This document shows positions 7,114-12,824 of a DNA stretch of 12,824 bases, piece by piece. A program made the position numbers and the translations under genes. Origin of the DNA: an uncultured Collinsella sp. (lineage in GTDB: Bacteria; Actinomycetota; Coriobacteriia; Coriobacteriales; Coriobacteriaceae); the NCBI GenBank assembly GCA_959599635.1, contig CAUGJN010000036.1, positions 1 to 12,824 of the forward strand, written 5' to 3'. The notes under the pieces were generated by a model. The model was not told the origin of the DNA. It saw only the letters and a program-made list of their open reading frames with translations, and searched no databases. The number at the start of each line of letters is the position of its first letter. Position 1 is the first letter of the stretch.

Positions 7114-7968
7114 ATGGATATCAGGCGAAAGATCACGCAGGGCAAAAGCCTCACCCCCACCGAGCAACAACTTGGGCAAACGGCCCTCGCCATGGGCGAG
7201 GATGTGCGCGGGCTTTCCATTAAGGAATTTGCCGCGTGCGCCAACGTTTCGGTCGCGAGCGTGCACCGCTTTTGCAAAAAGCTCGGCCTCGAGGGATTCA
7301 AAGACCTCAAGGTCGAGCTCATCCGCCAGGCGACCGAGGCGGGCAATCGGCGCGACGTGGACATCAACTTTCCCTTCGATGCCACCTCCACCCCCGCACA
7401 GGTAATGGAGCGCATGGAGGGGCTCTACCAGACCACCTTGGCCGAAACGCAGGAACTGCTCGACCCCGCACAGCTCGACTACGCCGCCAAGCTCGTCATG
7501 CGCGCCGACACCGTGGACATCTACACGGGCTCGCATAACCTGTATCCAGCGGGAATGTTCCGCGATCGCTTGCTTTCCGCCGGTAAAAGCGCGACGTGCT
7601 ACGGCAGCGTCGAAGCCCAGGTGCGTACGGCGCTCGCCTCGGGCCCCGACCATGTGGCGATTGTTATCTCCTACAGCGGCCTTGCCCCCAACCTCAGGGA
7701 GATCTTGCCGATCCTCAGCAGTCGACGCGTCCCGGTCATCGTCATCGGCACACCGTACTGCGCCCGCATTCACCCCGGCTTTGCCGCCTATCTCACAGTA
7801 AGCGACCACGAGAGTATGACGCACCGCATCACGCAGTTCGCCAGCCACATCGCCGTGCAATACGTGCTCGATTCGCTCTACAGCAGCTACTTTGCCAAAG
7901 ATTACGCCCGCTGTTCCGAGTTCTTAGAGCGGTCGTTTCCCTACACCCGCCTGCCCGGGCTCAAGTAA
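7114..7968 (+). CDS. RpiR/MurR-family sugar-phosphate regulator (HTH + SIS)
   Basis: A 284-residue transcription factor of normal family length. The N-terminal RpiR-type helix-turn-helix covers about 1-77, with LSIKEFAACANVSVASVHRF (34-53) followed by CKKLGLEGFKDLKVEL (54-69), the usual pattern. The C-terminal SIS domain covers about 110-255: DTVDIYTGSHN (132-142) starts the first strand and VAIVISYSG (181-189) holds the sugar-phosphate loop serines. Members sense a phosphorylated sugar and usually repress a nearby uptake or catabolic operon. The start at 7114 has TAGGAG seven bases upstream. It lies 164 bases after the GH106-like gene on the same strand, with repeat R3 between. Its target may be this locus or a gene set elsewhere; no transporter or amino-sugar gene is in the window. 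Confidence 0.92.
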   Translation: MDIRRKITQGKSLTPTEQQLGQTALAMGEDVRGLSIKEFAACANVSVASVHRFCKKLGLEGFKDLKVELIRQATEAGNRRDVDINFPFDATSTPAQVMERMEGLYQTTLAETQELLDPAQLDYAAKLVMRADTVDIYTGSHNLYPAGMFRDRLLSAGKSATCYGSVEAQVRTALASGPDHVAIVISYSGLAPNLREILPILSSRRVPVIVIGTPYCARIHPGFAAYLTVSDHESMTHRITQFASHIAVQYVLDSLYSSYFAKDYARCSEFLERSFPYTRLPGLK

Positions 7969-7972
7969 CGAC

Positions 7973-8071
7973 GAGCGTGGATTTTTGGACACTCAGATAA
8001 CGAGCGTGGATAATCTCCCACTTTGAGCCCGCACACAGGCCAAAACCGGGAGATTATCCACGCTCATTTTG
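7973..8071 (+). repeat. Repeat element D1 with 18-bp perfect inverted repeat, possible bidirectional terminator
   Basis: GAGCGTGGATAATCTCCC (8002-8019) is perfectly complementary to 8048-8065, with a 28-base loop, and is followed by ATTTTGG. A second, shorter arm, GAGCGTGGATTTTTGGACACTCA (7973-7995), begins with the same ten bases and could pair with the same 3' arm. A related copy, D2, lies at 8842-8940 in the same orientation. D1 sits between the convergent RpiR-type and HTH-desulfoferrodoxin genes, where it could end both transcripts. Confidence 0.75.
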
Positions 8072-8112
8072 GGTCCCCTGGGAAACGCATGAGGAGGGCG
8101 GATAGACAGCCG

Positions 8113-8733
8113 TTATTTGCGAGGCGTCAGCGACGTAAAGAGCCCGTGTTGGTTGCAGTAAAGATATATCCTGCCGCGCCCGGTAATATGGAAGCGCGGC
8201 TGCACCGATTGCTCTGGATAGAGCTTCTTAAAGCAGATGCCGTCCATAGTCGCATATGCCACAAAGCTAATGTAGTGATCTTTGGTCATGGGATGATCGA
8301 GCGTGACGTACCAATCGTCCTCAATGCGCTCGATGGAAAAGGCGTGGTCCGCGTCCGGCTCTTCGGCCTCCTGGGGAAACATCGTGGAGCCGCAGCAGCT
8401 AAAGCTGCCTTCTCCGAGCGCGTGCACAACGTTTCCGCAGATAGGGCAAACGTAAAAGACGCCTTTGAGCATATTGCCTGCACGGTTGGCGTTGGCCCGA
8501 ATGTCACCAGCCAAAAGCTCAGCCACGCTTATGCCGAGTCTCTGGGCCAAAGGCCCAACGAGGGAAATGTCGGGAAGGCCGCGGCCGGATTCCCACTTGC
8601 TGACGGCTTTATCGGTCACGCCAAGGCTTTCCGCCAGGGCGCGCTGGGTGAGGCCGCGCTCTTCGCGCAGCTGCTTGATGGCATGCGCTGCCAAAAAAGT
8701 ATGGGAAGCATTGGTTTGCCGTATCTGGTTCAT
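8113..8733 (-). CDS. XRE-family HTH fused to a desulfoferrodoxin (superoxide-reductase-type) module
   Basis: A 206-residue fusion. Residues 14-75 form an XRE helix-turn-helix (IKQLREERGLTQRALAESLG, then TDKAVSKWESGRGLPD). Residues about 93-117 match desulforedoxin: VCPICGNVV with Cys96 and Cys99, then SCCGSTM with Cys113 and Cys114, a Cys4 iron site. Residues about 128-206 match the superoxide reductase core: His130, LDHPMTKDHYI with His147 and His153 (same HPx4H spacing), and YCNQHGLF with Cys193 and His196 (same CxxH). All nine iron ligands of a two-iron desulfoferrodoxin are therefore present. The Glu-Lys pair before the first histidine (E47-K48 in desulfoferrodoxin) is Ala-Asp here, so efficient superoxide reduction is doubtful. 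A DNA-binding redox or iron sensor is inferred. The start at 8733 is preferred over one at 8790, which would overlap the promoter; the ribosome site is weak. Base composition looks less GC-rich than that of the neighbours. Confidence 0.88.
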   Translation of the reverse strand: MNQIRQTNASHTFLAAHAIKQLREERGLTQRALAESLGVTDKAVSKWESGRGLPDISLVGPLAQRLGISVAELLAGDIRANANRAGNMLKGVFYVCPICGNVVHALGEGSFSCCGSTMFPQEAEEPDADHAFSIERIEDDWYVTLDHPMTKDHYISFVAYATMDGICFKKLYPEQSVQPRFHITGRGRIYLYCNQHGLFTSLTPRK

Positions 8734-8764
8734 GGGCTGTCCAATCAAATTGAAGAAATGGAGT

Positions 8765-8774
8765 GAACCGGTTC
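8765..8774. promoter_or_regulatory. Palindrome at the likely transcription start of the HTH-desulfoferrodoxin gene
   Basis: GAACCGGTTC is a perfect 10-base palindrome lying 8-17 bases downstream of the -10 on the minus strand, over or just past the expected transcription start. This is a common place for an operator bound by the gene's own XRE-type product. Confidence 0.45.
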
Positions 8775-8781
8775 GACAGTC

Positions 8782-8810
8782 AGTATCCATTTGAAGGCCA
8801 GGCTCGACAA
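8782..8810 (-). promoter_or_regulatory. Promoter of the HTH-desulfoferrodoxin gene
   Basis: On the minus strand TTGTCG (8805-8810) and GATACT (8782-8787), each matching four of six consensus positions, are spaced by exactly 17 bases. The leader to the start at 8733 would be about 40 bases. Palindromes flank it on both sides. Confidence 0.5.
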
Positions 8811-8811
8811 C

Positions 8812-8824
8812 CTACGCTGCGTAG
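8812..8824. promoter_or_regulatory. Palindrome just upstream of the -35
   Basis: CTACGC-T-GCGTAG has perfect 6-base arms around one base and ends one base upstream of the -35 hexamer. It could be a second operator for the HTH-desulfoferrodoxin protein or a site for another regulator. Confidence 0.4.
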
Positions 8825-8841
8825 ATATGCGCCAATCGAAC

Positions 8842-8940
8842 GAGCGCGGATTTTTGGACGCTCATCCTGAGTAGTCATTTAAGAACGTCCCCAATGACTA
8901 CAAACCGGCCAAAAACGGAAGATTATCCAAGCTCATTTTG
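8842..8940 (+). repeat. Repeat element D2, interrupted by a small hairpin
   Basis: Both ends match D1. GAGCGCGGATTTTTGG plus ACGCTCA (8842-8864) corresponds to 7973-7995, and 8907-8940 (GGCCAAAAACGG onward) corresponds to 8038-8071. The middle differs: where D1 has the 18-base 5' arm, D2 has a separate hairpin (8871-8901). The 3' arm has also diverged, so the long stem of D1 cannot form. It lies in the 421-base gap (8734-9154) between the HTH-desulfoferrodoxin gene and pyrE. That gap holds the promoter and palindromes, D2, two small hairpins and R2, and no gene that I can see. Confidence 0.65.
8871..8901. repeat. REP-like hairpin 1, inside D2
   Basis: GTAGTCATT pairs perfectly with AATGACTAC (9 bp) around the 13-base loop TAAGAACGTCCCC. 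The same loop type recurs at 8943-8975 and 10149-10192 with unrelated stems. The minus strand of the loop starts GGGGAC, as in REP sequences that some REP-associated transposases move. Confidence 0.65.
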
Positions 8941-8942
8941 CA

Positions 8943-8975
8943 GGCACTCATTTAAGTCTGTCCCCAATGAGTGCC
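8943..8975. repeat. REP-like hairpin 2
   Basis: GGCACTCATT pairs perfectly with AATGAGTGCC (10 bp) around the 13-base loop TAAGTCTGTCCCC. Ten of the 13 loop bases match hairpin 1. The inner ends of the stems are also alike, while the outer parts differ. Confidence 0.65.
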
Positions 8976-9018
8976 GACCATCAAGGCCACGCCGATGTTA
9001 TGGCAAAGTCAGCGAAAA

Positions 9019-9155
9019 CCCGCCAGAGCGAGCAAGGTGCCTTGAAACGAGGCGGCATTGACCTTCTGGTCATGCCGCCGAAGTTGAAAGGCAGATTGCC
9101 GCTCTGGCGGGCTTGCAGCGTCGAGCCGTTACGCGGTTTGGTAAAACCGCGTAAC
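9019..9155 (+). repeat. Structured inverted-repeat element, copy R2
   Basis: This is the second full copy of the R element. Its outer stem is 9019-9030 with 9100-9111 (12 bp). After a bulged A, GCAA (9032-9035) pairs with TTGC (9096-9099). A middle stem pairs 9038-9043 with 9088-9093, and an inner stem pairs 9051-9058 with 9072-9079. The same cap GACC-TTCT-GGTC is at 9060-9071. The linker with GCAGCGTCGAGC follows, then a perfect 12-bp hairpin 9128-9139 with 9144-9155, loop GGTA. Several stem positions differ from R1 on both sides at once, so pairing is kept. The last base of the final hairpin is also the last base of the pyrE stop codon on the minus strand. Confidence 0.85.
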
Positions 9156-9835
9156 TAACGGACTCCGTACTGCTCGTAGTAGGCGTCGATAGCGGCCTTG
9201 AGCTCGTCATCGATGACGACCTTGCCGTCGATCTCGTGGTTGTAGAGGGTCTCGACGACCTCGGCCATGGAGACGATGCTCGCGACGGGGAAACCGTACT
9301 TGGCCTCGATCTCCTTCTGCGCGGTGGTCACGCCACCCTTGCCGACCTCCATGCGGTTGAGGGAAACGATAAGGCCCTTGATCTCGACATCGGCAGCAGC
9401 CTTGACCTTGGGGTAGGTCTCGTCGATGGACTTGCCGGAGGTGGTGACATCCTCGACCATAATCACGCGGTCGCCGTCCTGGGGCTCATAGCCCAAAAGG
9501 TTGCCCTTGTCGGCACCGTGGTCCTTGGCCTCCTTGCGGTCACAGCAGTACTTGACCTCCTTGCCGTACAGCTCGTGGTAGGCAATGGCGGTCACGACGG
9601 CCAGCGGAATGCCCTTGTAGGCCGGTCCAAACAGCACGTCGAAGTCGTCGCCAAAGTTATCGTGAATGGCCTGGGCGTAATACTCGCCCAGCTTCTTGAG
9701 CTGATAGCCCGTCACGTAAGCGCCGGCGTTCATAAAGAACGGGGACTGACGGCCGCTCTTGAGCGTAAAGCTGCCGAACTTAAGAACATCGGACTCGACC
9801 ATAAACTTGATGAACTCTTGCTTGTAAGCCTCCAT
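9155..9835 (-). CDS. pyrE: Orotate phosphoribosyltransferase
   Basis: A 226-residue enzyme of pyrimidine synthesis that joins orotate to PRPP to give orotidine 5'-phosphate in the cytoplasm. Seen: FTLKSGRQSPFFMNAG (23-38), which contacts orotate; GPAYKGIPLAV (70-80); the flexible-loop segment DRKEAKDHG (99-107); and the PRPP-binding motif VIMVEDVTTSGKS (124-136) with the adjacent acidic pair Glu128-Asp129. All key parts are present and the length is normal. The start at 9835 has AGGAG seven bases upstream; a longer in-frame extension has no such support. No other pyrimidine gene is adjacent, so it is probably expressed alone. Its stop codon overlaps the terminal hairpin of repeat R2, which may serve as its 3' end. 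Confidence 0.96.
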   Translation of the reverse strand: MEAYKQEFIKFMVESDVLKFGSFTLKSGRQSPFFMNAGAYVTGYQLKKLGEYYAQAIHDNFGDDFDVLFGPAYKGIPLAVVTAIAYHELYGKEVKYCCDRKEAKDHGADKGNLLGYEPQDGDRVIMVEDVTTSGKSIDETYPKVKAAADVEIKGLIVSLNRMEVGKGGVTTAQKEIEAKYGFPVASIVSMAEVVETLYNHEIDGKVVIDDELKAAIDAYYEQYGVR

Positions 9836-10059
9836 GCGGGCTCCTCTCGTAATCGCGTACGTGTCTTCCAGTTTAGCGCAGGCAAGGCGCGTTGCGGGCG
9901 CGCTTTGGGGCCTCGGCATTCTGTAAAGGCTTTGTCAGGGGCAATGGTTTTCCAAACAAAGGGGTTGACACGGCAAACCCCCTCATCAAAAATACGGGCG
10001 GATTAAAACGGGTACGAGATACCCAAAGCGCGCCGCGCCCGGCCTTAAGGGGGTGTGCC

Positions 10060-10131
10060 ATGGAAGGCAGCCATAGTCGAAAAACCTGCATGTCGCCCTC
10101 GGCACGCCGCGAGGATTCCGCGCACGCATAA
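10060..10131 (+). CDS. Possible 23-residue leader peptide upstream of mgtA
   Basis: An ATG at 10060 with GGGGGTG six bases upstream opens a short frame (MEGSHSRKTCMSPSARREDS and three more residues) that closes at 10131. Its place in the mgtA leader recalls the leader peptides of enteric Mg2+ transporter genes. It shows no EPDP or proline run of the known Mg2+-sensing leaders. It may be chance. Confidence 0.2.
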   Translation: MEGSHSRKTCMSPSARREDSAHA

Positions 10132-10148
10132 GCGCCAACAGCCGATCG

Positions 10149-10192
10149 TCGAAACCACCACAAAGGTGCCTGTCCCCTTTGTGGTGGTTCGA
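10149..10192. repeat. REP-like hairpin 3, upstream of mgtA
   Basis: AACCACCACAAAGG (10153-10166) pairs perfectly with 10176-10189 (14 bp). The pairing continues for three more pairs past a bulged A. The loop region reads GTGCCTGTCCCC, sharing CTGTCCCC with hairpin 2. It is followed within about 80 bases by the ATPase start. Confidence 0.7.
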
Positions 10193-10271
10193 AAGCATGA
10201 CGTGAGCGACATCTAGGTTTTTTGAAGCAAATACGACACGTACGCTAACTCCCTTCAACAAGGAGGACCCT

Positions 10272-12824
10272 ATGCTGATGCTCAAAACCGCCACGGTACT
10301 CGAAGCCATCTCCAAGCGCCGCCGCACGGCGCGCCCCGCCGCTCATACCGGCATGTCCAAGAACACCATATTCGCCGCCACCCATAGCGCCGAGGACACC
10401 CTCGTGCTGCTCGACGCCACAGCTGGCGGGCTCACTGCCGAGCACGCCGCCGAGCGCCTGAGCGCCGTCGGCCCCAACACCATCGAGGCACCGACCAAGA
10501 CGCTCGCCCGCCGTATCGCCGACGCCTTCGTCGACCCCTTCGCCGGCATCCTCGCCGCGCTCGCGCTGGTCTCGCTCTACATCGACGTGCTCGCCGTGCC
10601 CGTACCGCAGCGCGACCCCTCCACGGTCATCGTCATCGGCATCATGTTGCTGGTATCGGGCGGCATGAAGTTTATCCAGGAAGCCCGCAGCGGCAATGCG
10701 GCCGAGGCCCTCAAGGACCTGGTCTCCAACACCTGCTGCGCCCTGCGCGACGGCGAGCGCCTCGAGATCCCCTTTGACGAGCTCGTCCCCGGCGATGTGA
10801 TCCGCCTCTCTGCCGGCGATATGGTGCCGGCAGATGCCCGCATCATCACCGCGCGCGATCTGTTTGTGATCGAGTCCGCACTCACCGGCGAGAGCGAGGC
10901 CGTCGAGAAGACCGCTGTCATCACCGTCGTCGAGGGTGCCGACAGCTCCGCGCTGCCGCTCTCTGCCTGCAAGAACATCGTCTTTACCGGCACCTCCGTG
11001 CAAAACGGCACCGCCATGGCGCTTGTCGTTGCCACCGGCTCGGACACTTACCTGGGCGGCATCGCCAAGATGCTCAACGGGCGCGGCGAGAAGAGCGCGT
11101 TTGACCGCGGCGTCTCGAGCGTCTCCATGCTGCTCGTGCGCCTCATGCTCGTTATGGCGCCGGCGGTCTTTGCCATCAACGCCGCCACCAAGGGCAACGT
11201 CATCGATGCGCTGCTGTTCGCCACGAGCGTGGCCGTGGGCATCACGCCGCAGATGCTCCCCGTCATCGTGACCACGAGCCTGTCGCAGGGCGCCAAGGAC
11301 CTCGCCCGTCGCCAGGTTATCGTCAAGGAACTGCCGGCGATCCAAAACCTCGGCGCGATGGACGTCCTGTGCTGCGACAAGACCGGCACCCTCACCGAGG
11401 ACCGCATCGTGCTCGAGCGCTACCTCAACACCGACGGCAACGAGGATGCGCGCGTGCTGCGCCATGCGTTTTTGAACAGCTTCTTCCAGACCGGCCTCAA
11501 AAACCTTATCGACCTGGCCGTCATCGACCGTGCCGATGTGACGCCCTCGACCGTCGTGCCCGATTCTATGCTGGGCCAAAGCCTGCGCGACCGCTATACC
11601 AAGGTCGACGAGGTGCCCTTCGATTTCTCGCGCCGTCGTCTGAGCGTCGTTGTCGCCGACGCCCAGGGTAAAACCCAGATGGTTACCAAAGGAGCTGCCG
11701 AGGAAATGCTCGAGATCTGCTCCTTTGTCGAGGTCGATGGCACTGCCCAGCCGCTTACCGAAGACAAGCTCGTCCAGATTCGCAAGCAGGTGGCCGGACT
11801 CAACGCCGAGGGCCTGCGCGTGATTGCCGTGGCGCAGAAGACCGATCCGCGCTGCGTGGGTGAGTTTGGCATCGCCGACGAGTGCGACATGGTGCTGATG
11901 GGCTTTTTGGCCTTCCTCGATCCGCCCAAAGCAAGTGCCGCCGGCGCCGTCGCCACCCTCGAGGCCAAGGGCGTGGCGGTCAAGGTCCTGACCGGCGACA
12001 ACGACCGTGTCGCCGCCACCGTCTGCGAGCAGATCGGCATCGACGCGAGCAACGTCTTGCTGGGCTCCGAGATCGATGCGCTCGACGACGCACAGCTTGC
12101 CGAGCGTGCCGAGACAACCCATCTCTTCGCCAAGCTCTCGCCGCTGCAGAAGGCGCGCCTGGTGCGCGTCATGCGCGAGCTGCTCGGCCACACCGTGGGC
12201 TTTATGGGCGACGGCATCAACGACGCCGCCGCCATGCGTGCGAGCGATTGCGGCATCTCGGTCGATTCGGCCGTCGACATCGCCAAGGAATCCGCCGATA
12301 TCATCTTGCTCCAAAAGGACCTGGGTGTGCTCGAGCGCGGCATCATCGAAGGTCGCCGCACCTACGGCAACCTGCTCAAGTACCTCAAGACCACGGTGAG
12401 CTCCAACTTTGGCAACGTGCTGTCCGTGACCGTCGCGAGCCTGTTCTTGCCATTCTTGCCCATGAGCGCTCTGCAGCTGGTGCTGCTGTCGCTGGTTTAC
12501 GAGATCGTATGCATCGCGCTGCCGTGGGACACCGTCGACGACGCCTGGACTGCCCGTCCGCGCGCCTGGGATGCCGCGTCCATCAAGGGCTTTATGCTCG
12601 AGCTGGGCCCCGTGAGCTCGCTGTTTGATATCGTGACCTTCGCCGCGCTCTTCTTTGTGGTGTGCCCCGCCGCCGTGGGCGCGAGCTGGGCAGAGCTTGC
12701 CGCCGCGGGCAACGTCGCGGGCACGACGACCTTCGCCGCAATCTTCCAGAGTGGCTGGTTTGTCGAGTCCATGTGGTCGCAGACGCTCGTGATCCACATG
12801 CTGCGCTCCCCGCGCCTGCCGAGC
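10272..12824 (+). CDS. mgtA: Magnesium-transporting P-type ATPase (MgtA type), 3' end outside window
   Basis: An open frame of 851 residues runs to the last base without a stop; the family is about 900 residues long, so roughly 45 residues are missing. It is a P3B P-type ATPase of the inner membrane that imports Mg2+ using ATP. Seen: TM1 and TM2 near 90-108 and 116-136, the actuator loop TGES (205-208), TM4 with VGITPQMLPVIVTT (about 320-333, typical of MgtA/MgtB), the phosphorylation site DKTGTLT (Asp369), the hinge motif GDGIND (646-651), and KTTVSSNFGNVLSV before the C-terminal membrane segments, as in MgtA. The start at 10272 has AAGGAGG five bases upstream; a second ATG two codons later is less well placed. 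The gene is divergent from pyrE, with a long leader that may carry Mg2+-dependent control (inference). Confidence 0.95.
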   Translation, partial: MLMLKTATVLEAISKRRRTARPAAHTGMSKNTIFAATHSAEDTLVLLDATAGGLTAEHAAERLSAVGPNTIEAPTKTLARRIADAFVDPFAGILAALALVSLYIDVLAVPVPQRDPSTVIVIGIMLLVSGGMKFIQEARSGNAAEALKDLVSNTCCALRDGERLEIPFDELVPGDVIRLSAGDMVPADARIITARDLFVIESALTGESEAVEKTAVITVVEGADSSALPLSACKNIVFTGTSVQNGTAMALVVATGSDTYLGGIAKMLNGRGEKSAFDRGVSSVSMLLVRLMLVMAPAVFAINAATKGNVIDALLFATSVAVGITPQMLPVIVTTSLSQGAKDLARRQVIVKELPAIQNLGAMDVLCCDKTGTLTEDRIVLERYLNTDGNEDARVLRHAFLNSFFQTGLKNLIDLAVIDRADVTPSTVVPDSMLGQSLRDRYTKVDEVPFDFSRRRLSVVVADAQGKTQMVTKGAAEEMLEICSFVEVDGTAQPLTEDKLVQIRKQVAGLNAEGLRVIAVAQKTDPRCVGEFGIADECDMVLMGFLAFLDPPKASAAGAVATLEAKGVAVKVLTGDNDRVAATVCEQIGIDASNVLLGSEIDALDDAQLAERAETTHLFAKLSPLQKARLVRVMRELLGHTVGFMGDGINDAAAMRASDCGISVDSAVDIAKESADIILLQKDLGVLERGIIEGRRTYGNLLKYLKTTVSSNFGNVLSVTVASLFLPFLPMSALQLVLLSLVYEIVCIALPWDTVDDAWTARPRAWDAASIKGFMLELGPVSSLFDIVTFAALFFVVCPAAVGASWAELAAAGNVAGTTTFAAIFQSGWFVESMWSQTLVIHMLRSPRLPS

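Larger units (their letters stand above)
9836..10271. other. Intergenic region between pyrE and mgtA
   Basis: This 436-base divergent region holds no convincing gene. Visible are a GGGGTT/AACCCC inverted repeat (9962-9981), a small hairpin GGGTA-CGAGA-TACCC (10011-10025), a possible 23-residue leader ORF (10060-10131) and REP-like hairpin 3 (10149-10192). A TTGACA at 9965-9970 has only AAAAAT 17 bases downstream, so it is a weak promoter candidate for mgtA. No M-box-type Mg2+ riboswitch was recognised by eye. Confidence 0.5.

Noticed and set aside
8734..8790. Longer form of the HTH-desulfoferrodoxin protein starting at 8790
   Set aside because: The extra 19 residues would cover the -10 and the palindrome at the transcription start, and the first ATG has no ribosome site.
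9965..9993. TTGACA promoter driving a gene upstream of mgtA
   Set aside because: The -35 is perfect, but AAAAAT is a poor -10 and no gene follows closely. It is kept only as a remark on the intergenic region.
10245..12797. An 850-codon open frame on the minus strand
   Set aside because: It lies opposite the MgtA-type ATPase, whose frame has all P-type ATPase motifs. The minus-strand product is rich in H, D, G and A with no recognisable domain, as expected for a shadow in GC-rich DNA.

Overview
The window looks like chromosomal DNA of a high-GC gut actinobacterium of the Coriobacteriia, most likely Collinsella or a close relative. This is inferred from strong G/C bias at third codon positions, AGGAGG-type ribosome binding sites, Collinsella-like protein sequences and dispersed hairpin repeats. 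No rRNA or other marker gene is present to confirm it. No tRNA, CRISPR array, transposase or phage gene was seen.

Layout. (1) 1-155 is a large structured inverted-repeat element (R1) that ends beside the stop codon of a minus-strand lipoprotein gene (159-716). (2) Minus strand, 953-4243: an AraC-type regulator, a GH1 6-phospho-beta-glucosidase, and a PTS glucose-type EIIA protein with its own promoter and terminator. (3) Plus strand, 4358-6949: a large GH106-like glycoside hydrolase, divergent from the AraC gene, then an RpiR/SIS regulator (7114-7968). Regions 2 and 3 look like a small glycoside-utilisation locus: two hydrolases, two sugar-type regulators and a PTS component. (4) 7969-9154: a minus-strand gene fusing an XRE helix-turn-helix to an apparently complete desulfoferrodoxin (superoxide-reductase-type) module, flanked by two copies of another repeat (D1, D2), several small hairpins and a second full copy of the R element (R2). 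(5) pyrE on the minus strand (9155-9835), a 436-base intergenic region, then a plus-strand MgtA-type Mg2+ P-type ATPase that runs off the window end. The ATPase is open to the last base, so it has no stop codon here.

The two strongest points for a second look are these. The HTH-desulfoferrodoxin fusion keeps all nine expected iron ligands but lacks the catalytic lysine of superoxide reductases, which suggests a redox or iron-sensing regulator. The R element occurs twice in full and once in part, with base-paired stems whose two sides have changed together, and both full copies sit against the stop codon of the neighbouring gene. All functions are read from sequence motifs; no database search was possible.
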